From Aliivibrio sp. S3MY1 (GTDB lineage: Bacteria > Pseudomonadota > Gammaproteobacteria > Enterobacterales > Vibrionaceae), in NCBI RefSeq assembly GCF_028765575.1, contig NZ_JARACO010000001.1, positions 310,001 through 374,000 of the forward strand: DNA of 64,000 nt, given 5' to 3'. Under the pieces are notes generated by a model. That model made no database searches and was not told where the DNA came from. It saw nothing but the letters and a program-made list of their open reading frames with translations. Shown here piece after piece: positions 8,874-17,390 of this stretch; the stretch's first letter is position 1; each line of letters begins with the position of its first letter. The position numbers and the translations under genes were made by a program.

Positions 8874-9266
8874 ATGAAAATTCGTTTTTATCTTCTTGTA
8901 GCACTCGTTATGACTTCACTTTTTGGCTGCACAGGGGGCGAACAATCTCTAAAAGTAACCGCAAGTGCATACACATCAAGTGTCGGTGAAACCGATGACA
9001 CACCAAACCTTGCTGCTTGGGGAGACACCCTTAAACCGGGAATGAAATCCATTGCTGTATCAAGAGATCTTATCGAGATGGGGCTGACTCACAATCAAGA
9101 AGTAAGAATCGAAGGGCTTGATGGTACATACCGAGTTCTTGATAAAATGAATAAGCGCTGGAAAAAGAAAATTGATATTTACATGGGTGACGATGTAAAA
9201 AAAGCAAGACAATGGGGTAAGAAAGAGGTCGTTATCTATTGGACTGTAGAAGAAGACGAAGAATAA
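8874..9266 (+). CDS. lipoprotein with 3D (Asp-Asp-Asp) domain
   Basis: A 130-residue protein with a lipobox SLFGC (Cys at about residue 20). The mature domain begins LKVTASAYTSS and ends KKIDIYMGDDVKKARQWGKK and VVIYW, the pattern of 3D-domain double-psi beta-barrels related to the MltA/Rpf/RlpA-type peptidoglycan-acting folds. The conserved aspartates appear as D in TDDTP, VLDKM and KIDIY. AAAGGA sits five to six bases before ATG 8874. An earlier in-frame ATG at 8823 would bury the signal sequence and is rejected. It probably acts on or near the cell wall, but the enzyme activity is not established for this group. Confidence 0.8.
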   Translation: MKIRFYLLVALVMTSLFGCTGGEQSLKVTASAYTSSVGETDDTPNLAAWGDTLKPGMKSIAVSRDLIEMGLTHNQEVRIEGLDGTYRVLDKMNKRWKKKIDIYMGDDVKKARQWGKKEVVIYWTVEEDEE

Positions 9267-9301
9267 TACTTAAATTACTCTACATTTAAATATTCTCACT
9301 C

Positions 9302-9331
9302 AAAGTGGCTTCGTAATGAAGCCACTTTTGG
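9302..9331. terminator. bidirectional terminator between 3D lipoprotein gene and phoX
   Basis: AAAGTGGCTTC/GAAGCCACTTT is a perfect 11-bp stem with loop GTAAT, between convergent genes. Confidence 0.88.
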
Positions 9332-9349
9332 TATCTAAATATAGAAATC

Positions 9350-11212
9350 CTAACTGCCGATCACACCACCGTTATCTTTCGTTACCATCACAATTGTTGA
9401 GCGTGGTTTGTTATTCCCCCCTTGTGGAAAATGCCCCGATGGGTGCTGTACACCAACAAACATGGTTTTTTGATCTTCAGAAAAAGTGAGTCCGGTAATT
9501 TCACAGCCAATCGGCCCAGTTAAAAAACGACGCACTTCTCCAGTCTTAGGATCACCACACAACATTTGATTATTACCCTGTCCTGCAAAGTCCCCTTTGT
9601 TTGAGTAATTACCATCAGTTTGAATCCATAGACGTCCTGCTTTATCAAAACCAATACCATCAGGGCTATTAAACATATTATCTTTATTGATGTTGTCACT
9701 GCCAGCGTACAAATTGCCTTTATGAACCGTTGGATTCCCTGCTATTAGGTACAAATCCCATTTGAACGTATCACTCACATGATTTGCATTAGTTGGTGCC
9801 CAACGCACAATTTGACCGTAATGATTTTCAGCTCGTGGATTAACGCCATCGACATCTTGACCTTCTTTTACCCCACGATATTTATTATTCGTTAATGTAC
9901 AGAAAACGTGTTTTTTATCTGGATGAATGGCGACCCATTCAGGCCTATCCATTGTGGTTGCGCCCACTTGTGTTGCTGCTCGACGAGCAAAAATCATCAC
10001 TTCAGCTTGGCTATTAAATCCGTTTTCTTTGGTTAAACCATTCTTACCATAAGTGAGTTCTAGCCACTGGCCATCGCCTTCTAACTTGTCGTCTTTCATT
10101 GAAAATGTAGCAACGTACAAGGTGCCTTCTTCAAGAAGGTTACGATTGGCTGCGTTATTACCTTCTTGGTATTTATCTTTTGATACGAACTTATACAAAT
10201 GCTCACCACGTTCATCATCACCAAGATACACCACGACATGGCCATCATCATTCACTACTAATGCGGCATTTTCATGTTTAAATCGACCTAGCGCGGTTCG
10301 TTTTAATGGGGTTGAGGTTGGATCATTCGGATCAATTTCAACCACCCAACCAAAACGATTTGGTTCATTTGGGTTTTTAGCAACATCAAAGCGGTCATCA
10401 AAATTATGCCATTGATATTTACTCTGTTCAGCATCAATACCGTATCGTTTGTCGTCTGCGCTTACTTTTACGTTTGTTTCTGAACCAAAAAAGGAATCAA
10501 AATTTTCTTCACAGGTTAAATAAGTGCCCCAAGGTGTTTCACCATTTGCGCAGTTATTGAAAGTACCCAAGACTTTTTTTCCTGTTGGGTCTGCTTTGGT
10601 TTTTAATAAATCGTGACCTGCTGCTGGCCCTGTGACTAACATCTCTGTATTTGCGGTAATACGGCGGTTTGCTTTACCGGTTGGATCCATCGTCCATTGA
10701 CCGTTCTTTCTTACAAGTTCAACAATGGTTATCCCTACCGCCGCTTGTGCTTTGGCAACATCATCAGCCGTCATAGCCTTACCCTGATGCGCAAATAAAT
10801 ACTCATAATTAGTGTATTCATTATTTACAGCAAGAATGGCACGATCTTTTGACAATGGAAACACGCTCATGCCATCGGTATTATCACCAAATTGCAGTGC
10901 TTGAGCTTTTGAATCTTTCTTTCCATCAGGGTTAAATTGTGGAGCGTTAGCAAAGATAGGATCGCCCCACGACATCAACGTATTAGAGCTATAGCCTTTA
11001 GGAAGAATAATGGAATCACTGGTAGATGTGGGAATAGCCTCAAAGTTTAATAATGGACTATCCATACTACCAGCAATGGCTTTTGCTACTGGGTTTAACG
11101 CTAAAAAAGCGCCAGCGCCTGCCGCTGCTGTACCCATCAGAAAACCTCGACGAGATAAACGTGCACTCACCATATTGCTAAAATCTGATTCTTTCTCTAC
11201 AAAATTGCTCAT
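9350..11212 (-). CDS. phoX: PhoX-type alkaline phosphatase (DUF839), Tat-exported
   Basis: The 620-residue protein has a twin-arginine signal (SRRGFLMGTAAAGAGAFLAL, about 18-37). The body is a beta-propeller PhoX family protein, with NCANGETPWGTYLTCEENFD, GRFKHENAALV, PDGIGFDKAGRLWIQTDG and the C-terminal GPIGCEITGLTFSEDQKTMF. Characterised PhoX enzymes are periplasmic or secreted Ca2+/Fe3+ phosphomonoesterases induced by phosphate starvation. The conserved Cys in GCEITG and the Glu-rich metal-site segments are present. The Tat signal fits folding with metal in the cytoplasm before export. A candidate Pho box lies 73-101 bp upstream. Confidence 0.9.
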   Translation of the reverse strand: MSNFVEKESDFSNMVSARLSRRGFLMGTAAAGAGAFLALNPVAKAIAGSMDSPLLNFEAIPTSTSDSIILPKGYSSNTLMSWGDPIFANAPQFNPDGKKDSKAQALQFGDNTDGMSVFPLSKDRAILAVNNEYTNYEYLFAHQGKAMTADDVAKAQAAVGITIVELVRKNGQWTMDPTGKANRRITANTEMLVTGPAAGHDLLKTKADPTGKKVLGTFNNCANGETPWGTYLTCEENFDSFFGSETNVKVSADDKRYGIDAEQSKYQWHNFDDRFDVAKNPNEPNRFGWVVEIDPNDPTSTPLKRTALGRFKHENAALVVNDDGHVVVYLGDDERGEHLYKFVSKDKYQEGNNAANRNLLEEGTLYVATFSMKDDKLEGDGQWLELTYGKNGLTKENGFNSQAEVMIFARRAATQVGATTMDRPEWVAIHPDKKHVFCTLTNNKYRGVKEGQDVDGVNPRAENHYGQIVRWAPTNANHVSDTFKWDLYLIAGNPTVHKGNLYAGSDNINKDNMFNSPDGIGFDKAGRLWIQTDGNYSNKGDFAGQGNNQMLCGDPKTGEVRRFLTGPIGCEITGLTFSEDQKTMFVGVQHPSGHFPQGGNNKPRSTIVMVTKDNGGVIGS

Positions 11213-11284
11213 CCTACTTCCCTTTTGAAATTGTTATTTTTATGCGACCGTTTTATATAATAAGAAGCAGACTAAAGAGACTTG

Positions 11285-11313
11285 ATGACAGTAATATTGA
11301 AGATTTATGTCGC
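11285..11313 (-). promoter_or_regulatory. candidate PhoB box upstream of phoX
   Basis: On the minus strand the sequence reads GCGACAT-AAAT-CTTCAAT-ATTA-CTGTCAT: three 7-mers spaced exactly 11 bp apart. The last matches the CTGTCAT consensus perfectly and the other two match at four of seven positions. The AT-rich 4-bp spacers also fit the PhoB site. The location upstream of a phosphatase supports it. Confidence 0.55.
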
Positions 11314-11463
11314 TTTTATTGCTATTTCATAACCCCTAAATTAAAACAGCCATTCATTAGTGATGATAAATAATATTCTTTTATTTACCGCAATTTGATA
11401 TAACCATAAGTAAGAATATTTAACATAAATGAGAACAGTAAGAACTCATTGATAGAGGTCACT

Positions 11464-11655
11464 ATGCTAGCGCCAAAACAAGGAATTTTTTTATTATTCC
11501 TATTACTAGGACTAACTGGTTGTGCAGAATTCAAAGAGGCTGGCAGAACCATTGGACATACAACTCGTGATGTAACCACAGCCATAGGCCATGCTTCACG
11601 CGATGCGGCTAAATCAGTCAAAGAAGAGTATGACAAAGGGGAATGGGCGGAGTAG
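11464..11655 (+). CDS. small lipoprotein, 63 aa
   Basis: The protein starts MLAPKQGIFLLFLLLGLTGC, with lipobox LTGC at residues 17-20. The mature 43 residues contain an imperfect internal repeat, IGHTTRDVTT then IGHASRDAAK, likely one amphipathic helix. AGAGGT lies about six bases before ATG 11464. An upstream in-frame start at 11449 would lengthen the signal without a ribosome site. It is a small envelope lipoprotein of unknown role, divergent from phoX and 55 bp before the AEC transporter. Confidence 0.7.
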   Translation: MLAPKQGIFLLFLLLGLTGCAEFKEAGRTIGHTTRDVTTAIGHASRDAAKSVKEEYDKGEWAE

Positions 11656-11710
11656 TTGTCACTCCTTCTATTACAATGGATAAGGATAAATTACATAGCT
11701 CAAGGATGTC

Positions 11711-12667
11711 ATGGATAATTTAATCACTCAACTACTGTTTTCAGCGTCAATTACAGGCCCAATTTGCTTAATGCTTTTTTTGGGAGTCGTACTTAAACGT
11801 ATCGCTTTAATTAACGATAATTTTATTGAAGTCGCGTCAAAGTTAGTGTTCCAAGTAACCTTACCTGCGATGTTATTTTTAAGCATCGTGAATGCAGATC
11901 ATGACTTTTCATCCAGCGGCCGTTTGATTATTTATGGCTTGATTGCCAATTTTATGTTCTTCCTATTTACTACGGTCTCAACTCGATTTGTCTTTAAAAA
12001 CAAACAAGATCATGGCGTGATTATCCAAGGTGGCTTTCGAGCTAATACCGCAATTATTGCCCTTGCTTATGTTGCCAATGCTTATGGTGATCCAGGGGTT
12101 GCCTTAGCCGCTATTTATGTTGCTGCTACAACCGTGCTTTACAATATTCAAGCCGTGATCGCACTGACACCAAAAGATGAACATAACGAAAAACAAGCAT
12201 TTGGTGTAATTGTAAAAACATTGACTAAGAACCCATTAATTCTCTCGATTTTATTGGGCGTTGTATGTTCTTTTCTTTCTGTTCCAATTCCTAAGATGGT
12301 TACTCAAGCAGGACAATATTTCGCTAACATGACCTTACCACTAGCACTATTATGCGCCGGTGGTTCACTCAATCTAACTTCAATGAAAGAAGACAGCCTA
12401 GCAACGTGGTTTGCAAGTAGTTATAAGCTGATATTAAGTCCATTATTAATTACGACAGGAGGGATATTATTCGGCTTTAGGGGGATAGATTTAGGACTTT
12501 TATTCTTTATGAGTGCAGCTCCAACTGCTGCCGCTAGTTATGTCATGGCAAGAGCAATGGGTGGAAATTCAACACTGGCTGCTAACATAATAGCCCAAAC
12601 GACAGTGACATCATTGGTCACTTGTACGCTTGGGATCTTTATTTTATCTTCATTTGGTTTGATTTAA
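11711..12667 (+). CDS. AEC (auxin efflux carrier) family transporter
   Basis: The 318-residue inner membrane protein has about ten hydrophobic helices in two inverted halves. It shows the AEC/BASS-like pattern: LVFQVTLPAMLFLSIV in the first half, GGFRANTAIIALAYVANAYG, KNPLILSILLGVV, and the late ANMTLPLALLCAGGSLNL with a crossover-type break. AEC carriers in bacteria move malonate, malate or other dicarboxylates. No substrate can be read from sequence. AAGGA sits four bases before the ATG. It converges on the LysR-family gene 12691-13587. Confidence 0.85.
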   Translation: MDNLITQLLFSASITGPICLMLFLGVVLKRIALINDNFIEVASKLVFQVTLPAMLFLSIVNADHDFSSSGRLIIYGLIANFMFFLFTTVSTRFVFKNKQDHGVIIQGGFRANTAIIALAYVANAYGDPGVALAAIYVAATTVLYNIQAVIALTPKDEHNEKQAFGVIVKTLTKNPLILSILLGVVCSFLSVPIPKMVTQAGQYFANMTLPLALLCAGGSLNLTSMKEDSLATWFASSYKLILSPLLITTGGILFGFRGIDLGLLFFMSAAPTAAASYVMARAMGGNSTLAANIIAQTTVTSLVTCTLGIFILSSFGLI

Positions 12668-12690
12668 GCCTACATATCGGTACTTTGGTT

Positions 12691-13587
12691 TCATTGTTGG
12701 CTGTGCAACCAATCTTTAAATACCTTAACTTTTTCATGTTCCAGTCCATTTGGTTTCCAGACAATGTAATACGCCAATTCGATATGATATTTCAAGTCAG
12801 AAAAGGGCTTAACCAGTCGACCACACTCTAAATCCTCTTGCACTAATACACTTCGACCTAATGCTATGCCTTGCCCGCTGATCGCCGCTTGAATAACAGA
12901 CGCTGAATTATTAATTTTCAGTCCCTTTTCTGTATTTATAGTATGGATATTATTTTGCTTTGCCCAACTAGACCAAGAAGGGAACCCACTCTCTTTGGGT
13001 AAAGACAAATCATGCAATAAGGGAAAATCTGCAAGGTTATCTAAACTAAACAACCCCTTCTTTACTAAATCAGGTGAGCAAACAGGAAAAACAGATTCCG
13101 TCATTAGTAATACTTTTTCTAACCCTTCCCAATTCCCTTTTCCATATCGGACGCCAATATCAATGCTCTCAGCAAGGTAATCAAGCGTTCGAATATTGGT
13201 ATCTAACCGAAGATCCCATTCAGGGTGTGATGTTTGAAAGTCATCAATACGCATTAATAGCCATTTAGCAGCAAAAGCAGGACTAACAGCAACCGTTAAA
13301 ATAGGGTTGAGCTCTATCGGTTTTAACTGGCTTAGCCCTTGTGATAAAGCGTTAAATCCACGTGTAATATCAGGTAAACCTTGCAGAGCTTCCTTGGTTA
13401 ATACTAAACGAGAAGCCCCAGAAGAGCGTCGCTCAAACAGAGAGACACCAAGCCACTCTTCCAGTAATTTCACTTGCTGCCCTATCGCTGCAGGAGTGAC
13501 ATTTAGCTCCTTTGCCGCTAAAGAAAAACTCAGATGTCTTGCTGCCGCTTCAAAGGCTCTTAGCCCATTCAAATGGTTAACTTTCAT
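12691..13587 (-). CDS. LysR-family regulator, GcvA-like
   Basis: The 298-residue protein opens KVNHLNGLRAFEAAARHLSF and then SLAAKELNVTPAAIGQQVKLLEEWLG, the winged helix of the GcvA branch. The effector domain includes FAAKWLLMRIDDFQ and DLRLDTN..TLDYLAESIDIGVRYG, features of GcvA-like regulators. It is divergent from the cupin gene whose ATG is 130 bp away (13717), so the cupin gene and its decayed oxidase neighbour are its likely targets. The effector is unknown. Confidence 0.85.
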   Translation of the reverse strand: MKVNHLNGLRAFEAAARHLSFSLAAKELNVTPAAIGQQVKLLEEWLGVSLFERRSSGASRLVLTKEALQGLPDITRGFNALSQGLSQLKPIELNPILTVAVSPAFAAKWLLMRIDDFQTSHPEWDLRLDTNIRTLDYLAESIDIGVRYGKGNWEGLEKVLLMTESVFPVCSPDLVKKGLFSLDNLADFPLLHDLSLPKESGFPSWSSWAKQNNIHTINTEKGLKINNSASVIQAAISGQGIALGRSVLVQEDLECGRLVKPFSDLKYHIELAYYIVWKPNGLEHEKVKVFKDWLHSQQ

Positions 13588-13716
13588 AATATTCTATTTA
13601 CCCCATAACAAGACGCTAAAGAAATTCTTTATCGATAGTGTAGAAGTTCTGATTTGTTACGCCTAGATAAACATTACACAATAGACTTAATTACTCGCTA
13701 TTCACGCAGGTTTATC

Positions 13717-14388
13717 ATGAAATTACATACTGACTTATCGCTACAAGCAAATGCTTTTTTCACGGCATCAACATGGATCCCATCACCTATTAAAGAAGTA
13801 TCACGAAAAATGTTAGAGCGTGATGGCGGTGAAATTGCAATCGCAACAACCTTGGTAAATTACGAACCAAACAGCTATTTCTCATCACACGTTCATACTG
13901 GTGGTGAAGAGTTTTTAGTGCTTGAGGGGACATTTGCTGACGAACATGGCTGTTATCCTGTTGGCACTTATATACGCAACCCTGTCGGCACATCTCACGC
14001 GCCAATAGTAAAAGATGGCTGCATGATTTTAGTAAAGCTAGGTCAATATCAAGAAGGAGATACCACGCCGGTACATATCAAAACTCTAGAACAAGAGTTT
14101 GTTAAAGACAATAATCGTACAGGCGTATTATTTCAGCCTCTACACGACTTCAAGCAAGAGACCGTTCGCCTTGAAAAGTGGAAAGAAGAACAAAGCATTG
14201 AACTAGAAAACCACGGTGGAATAGAAATTCTTGTCGTAGAGGGCGAATTTACTCATCAAGGCAGTAACTATCAAAAATTTGATTGGTTACGTCTACCTAT
14301 CGGGCATTCACTACAGGCTACCACTACTCAAATAAAGTGTCTCGTATGGATAAAAACAAGCCACCACTTACATCAGCTACAAGCGTAG
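13717..14388 (+). CDS. double-cupin protein (ChrR-like cupin domains)
   Basis: A 223-residue protein built of two cupin barrels. The first has the metal-type motif SSHVHTGGEEFLVLEGTFAD and GTYIRNPVGTSHAP (His, His, Glu, His). The second (from about 135) has LENHGGIEILVVEGEFTHQG and WLRLPIGHS, a more degenerate version. This matches ChrR-type cupins often found as zinc-binding anti-sigma or stand-alone proteins. There is no N-terminal anti-sigma zinc domain and no ECF sigma gene nearby, so it probably acts on its own. ATG 13717 follows GCAGG. The broken flavin amine oxidase begins 10 bp later, suggesting a former two-gene unit under the divergent LysR gene. Confidence 0.8.
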   Translation: MKLHTDLSLQANAFFTASTWIPSPIKEVSRKMLERDGGEIAIATTLVNYEPNSYFSSHVHTGGEEFLVLEGTFADEHGCYPVGTYIRNPVGTSHAPIVKDGCMILVKLGQYQEGDTTPVHIKTLEQEFVKDNNRTGVLFQPLHDFKQETVRLEKWKEEQSIELENHGGIEILVVEGEFTHQGSNYQKFDWLRLPIGHSLQATTTQIKCLVWIKTSHHLHQLQA

Positions 14389-14398
14389 GAGACGAATA

Positions 14399-14588
14399 AT
14401 GAAAACCAAATATCTTATTGTTGGTGCGGGACTTAGTGGGTTATACACGGCATACCAACTTGAACAAATGGGAGATGATTATTTATTGGTATTTTGCAGG
14501 AACAGAAGCCGCACAAGAGAATGGCGGTTATTTAGAAGGCGCATTAGAAGCGGCCGATGTGGTACTTGCAAGCCTCAGTGATAACTAA
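14399..14588 (+). pseudogene. flavin amine oxidase with its centre deleted
   Basis: The start encodes KTKYLIVGAGLSGLYTAYQL, then EQMGDDYLL: a Rossmann FAD-binding beta-alpha-beta with GAGLSG. Immediately afterwards, in another frame, the DNA encodes YWYFAGTEAAQENGGYLEG followed by ALEAADVVLASLSDN and TAA at 14586-14588. That is the conserved C-terminal FAD-contacting segment of flavin monoamine oxidases (FAGTE...GYLEGA). Roughly 380-400 residues normally separate these parts. A single internal deletion with a frame change explains the structure. Translation from 14399 stays in the wrong frame and stops at 14581. Confidence 0.85.
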
Positions 14589-14626
14589 AAAATAAAAGGC
14601 CACGTTATTTGATAACTTGGCCTCTC
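14589..14626 (-). terminator. terminator for pepE
   Basis: Read on the minus strand, AGGCC..GTTATC..GATAAC..GGCCT folds as an interrupted stem followed by TTTTATTTTTT. It lies 30 bp past the pepE stop. Confidence 0.75.
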
Positions 14627-14654
14627 TTAATTTATCACTCTATAAGCTCATGAT

Positions 14655-15392
14655 TTAGCAGCTGTGTTCCATTAAGAACTGTACATCGTCTTCAGCAGTG
14701 TAATAAACAGGATCTTTACCGTGAGAGAATAACTTAAGTGGTTTTTCATTGGCAGTGTGGTAACTCAGCTTACCATCATGGATATGTAACCATGTGCCTT
14801 CTGGTATTCCTACTACTGGCTCATGTTTATTCACTTCTAGAAATTCTTGAATACGCTCGTCACGAGTTTCACCAAAATGCCCTTCAACTGATGCTTCTAG
14901 ATAATGAGGATTAATTTGGAATGGCACTAGATTCAATGAAGGAAGGATTACCCCGGTAATAATAGGCATATCATTGGTGGTGCGAATCGTTGGACAACCG
15001 ATGTTAGTCCCAGCACTCCAACCAATGTATGGAACCCCATCAGTTAATACCGCTTTACGAATTGGACCAACTAAACCTAAATCATGCAGAGTCTTATTTA
15101 ACACCCAAGTATTGCCACCACTCACTAAAATACCATCTGCTTGTTGGATGGTTTTTACTGGGTCTTCTGAACGATGTAGACCAGTAACTTTACAATCTAA
15201 CCCAAGGTGATCAAATGTTTGTTGAACCAAGGCAACACGATCATCATGACTAGAGCGAATAACGGCATAAGGAATAAGCACAAGATTCTTAGCTTTTGTT
15301 CGTTTAATTTGCTCAACAATCGCTTCACTTGCAAATTCCATCACAAAATTGTTACCCGCGATCTTACCGTTACTTAATAATAAAATATCCAT
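14655..15392 (-). CDS. pepE: alpha-aspartyl dipeptidase (peptidase E)
   Basis: A 245-residue cytoplasmic serine peptidase of family S51. It has the nucleophile elbow YIGWSAGTNI (Ser), the oxyanion strand ILVSGGNTWVLN, and later the His-bearing FQINPHYLEA and IPEGTWLH. Peptidase E hydrolyses dipeptides with N-terminal aspartate. Length is typical (about 230-245). It is divergent from the RIO kinase gene across a 318-bp region carrying repeats. Confidence 0.93.
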   Translation of the reverse strand: MDILLLSNGKIAGNNFVMEFASEAIVEQIKRTKAKNLVLIPYAVIRSSHDDRVALVQQTFDHLGLDCKVTGLHRSEDPVKTIQQADGILVSGGNTWVLNKTLHDLGLVGPIRKAVLTDGVPYIGWSAGTNIGCPTIRTTNDMPIITGVILPSLNLVPFQINPHYLEASVEGHFGETRDERIQEFLEVNKHEPVVGIPEGTWLHIHDGKLSYHTANEKPLKLFSHGKDPVYYTAEDDVQFLMEHSC

Positions 15393-15710
15393 CTTCTAAC
15401 TGCCTTATGTCTATTTAACATCGCGACTTAGCCTATTCTCAATCTAAGAAAAAGAAGCTATGCGATTACGAAAGAGATAAAAACATACCAGAAATAACCG
15501 CTACAAAACTTGTGTTAGATCGGATCTGTAGTCTATAAATTATGTCTGAATGAGAAGAAATCACTGTGTGATCACAAACAAGATAATAAATAACTACCAA
15601 GCAAAACTTGTGACCAAGAGAAATATAGGCATAATGCCCTACATAAATTTATACATAGCTCAAAAATACGTCACAAGTTGCGACGTCTATCTATGCTCAT
15701 ATGAGGTGCA
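15393..15710. promoter_or_regulatory. intergenic region with repeated AACTTGTG elements
   Basis: The divergent pepE/RIO intergenic region. AACTTGTG occurs at 15507-15514 and 15605-15614 (there AACTTGTGAC), and its exact complement GTCACAAGTT is at 15670-15679. The last copy sits inside a hairpin, ACGTC/GACGT, about 20-40 bp before ATG 15711. A palindrome TGTGATCACA lies at about 15569-15578. No gene was seen. Confidence 0.5.
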
Positions 15711-16568
15711 ATGAAAATACCAAACAGATTACTACCATTAGTTGAAGATGGTTTAATAGATGAAGTTCTAACCCAATTAATGAGTGGTAAAGAAGCCTCG
15801 GTCTACATTGTACGTAGTGGCGATAATATTCAATGTGCCAAAATCTACAAAGAGATTGAACAACGTAGCTTTAAACAAGCGGTAGCGTACCGTGAAGGAC
15901 GAAAAGTCAAGAATAGCCGTCGAGCTCGTGCAATGGAAAAAGGCTCTAAATTCGGACGAGACGAGCAAGAGAAGGTATGGCAAAACGCAGAAATTGATGC
16001 GCTATACAAGCTCTCTGAAGCTGATGTTCGTGTACCGACGCCTTATGGCTGTTTTGATGGTGTTCTCTTAATGGAATTAGTGACCAACGATGAGGGCTCT
16101 GTAGCCCCTCGTTTAAACGACATTACATTAACCAAAGAACAAGCCCTGCGTGACCATGAATTAATGATCCAATACGTCACTCGTATGTTATGTGTAGGGA
16201 TTGTGCATGGAGATTTATCTGAATTTAACGTCTTAGTCGATCATCTTGGTCCTGTGATCATCGATTTACCTCAAGCGGTAGATGCTTCTGCAAACAACAA
16301 TGCAAAATGGATGCTTGAGCGTGATGTAAACAACATGACAACGTACTACGGTCAATACGCTCCAGAGCTGCTTGGCTCTGAATACGCAAAAGAAATGTGG
16401 GCACTGTATGAAAGTGGTGAATTAACACCAAATACAAAGCTTACGGGCGTATTTATTGATGATGGTAAAGATGCCGATATTGATGGCTTAATGGCTGAAA
16501 TCAACGCCGTAATGGAAGAAGCTCGATTACGAAAAGAACGCCAACTTGAAGATCAAGAATTGGATTAA
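15711..16568 (+). CDS. RIO-family serine protein kinase
   Basis: The 285-residue protein has the RIO1-type kinase fold: a glycine-loop substitute LMSGKEASVYIVRSG, the lysine in CAKIYK, the catalytic loop IVHGDLSEFNVL (D and N) and the metal Asp in VIIDLPQAVDAS. Bacterial RIO kinases autophosphorylate, and their targets are mostly unknown. The acidic C-terminal tail (GVFIDDGKDADIDGLMAEI) continues as a charged helix. GAGG precedes the ATG by five bases. Confidence 0.9.
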   Translation: MKIPNRLLPLVEDGLIDEVLTQLMSGKEASVYIVRSGDNIQCAKIYKEIEQRSFKQAVAYREGRKVKNSRRARAMEKGSKFGRDEQEKVWQNAEIDALYKLSEADVRVPTPYGCFDGVLLMELVTNDEGSVAPRLNDITLTKEQALRDHELMIQYVTRMLCVGIVHGDLSEFNVLVDHLGPVIIDLPQAVDASANNNAKWMLERDVNNMTTYYGQYAPELLGSEYAKEMWALYESGELTPNTKLTGVFIDDGKDADIDGLMAEINAVMEEARLRKERQLEDQELD

Positions 16569-16589
16569 TCTATACTTTATCGAACATTA

Positions 16590-16618
16590 TAGAGGTAGAT
16601 AACGGACTATCTACTTTC
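16590..16618. terminator. hairpin between convergent genes
   Basis: AGGTAGATA/TATCTACTT forms a near-perfect stem with loop ACGGAC, between the RIO kinase stop (16568) and the hydrolase stop (16619). The T run is weak. Confidence 0.5.
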
Positions 16619-17245
16619 TCATGCCTCTTCTTCCTTTTTAAACTTATGATTCTCAATAAAGTAATCCACTTGCTTTGCTGTTTCTGTCGCATAAAGCAAA
16701 CTCGTGTGGGAATAGTTTAAACACAAGTGATCTGTCAACTCTGGAAGTAAAGTTTCTTGAACCGTCACTGTCCCATCTGAAGGTTGGTGATCTCGAATCA
16801 TTGGCGGGCGTAACCCAATAGGTAATGTCCCTGCAATAGATCCAATAGGACAATTAGCGGTCAATTTAGCTATATCTACCAAGCCCTGTGCCTGCGAGCT
16901 TCCTAATATAAAACCCAATTTTTTACTTTGAAGTTCTTTCGCAATAGAAGCCCCTTGAAGTGGAGAACCAATGGTTACAATGGCGTCTAGAGGGGTATTA
17001 ATATCTTGATGATAGTTAGCAAAATGCACGGCTAAAATGCCACCCAAACTGTGTCCAAGAACGACATTTTTTTTAGATACAGATAAACAGCTATGAATGC
17101 GTTTAAACAGTACCATTTCATTAATACGCAGTGAATTATAGCTAATGATTTGTACGGTATGTCCCTTCTTTTTCAATCGTTCCGCAAGAGGCTTCATTAC
17201 CACACCATGCATATATAAACCATGCAATACAACTATGTTCGCCAT
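16619..17245 (-). CDS. alpha/beta hydrolase, lipase-like
   Basis: A 208-residue alpha/beta hydrolase. The first strand and oxyanion turn are IVVLHGLYMHGVVM, the nucleophile elbow VVLGHSLGGILAVHFA (Ser), the acid in SDGTVTV and the His near SHTSLLY. The family resembles short putative acetyltransferase/lipase hydrolases. There is no signal peptide, so it is probably cytoplasmic. The substrate is unknown. Confidence 0.8.
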   Translation of the reverse strand: MANIVVLHGLYMHGVVMKPLAERLKKKGHTVQIISYNSLRINEMVLFKRIHSCLSVSKKNVVLGHSLGGILAVHFANYHQDINTPLDAIVTIGSPLQGASIAKELQSKKLGFILGSSQAQGLVDIAKLTANCPIGSIAGTLPIGLRPPMIRDHQPSDGTVTVQETLLPELTDHLCLNYSHTSLLYATETAKQVDYFIENHKFKKEEEA

Positions 17246-17390
17246 TATCTACTCCAAAAATTAACTCTTAATAAGACTATATCAGGAGGAAATAGTTCTC
17301 ATAGTCTATAAATATGATTTATTACAATTAACGATAAATCATATACATAACTGTGTTCATCAATCTATATGGTTAACCCACAGCCCTGAA

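Noticed and set aside
13717-14388. ChrR anti-sigma factor
   Set aside because: It has two cupin domains but lacks the N-terminal zinc anti-sigma domain, and there is no ECF sigma gene nearby.
15565-15582. CRP site at TGTGATCACA
   Set aside because: The half-sites are adjacent with no six-base spacer, so it does not fit the CRP consensus.
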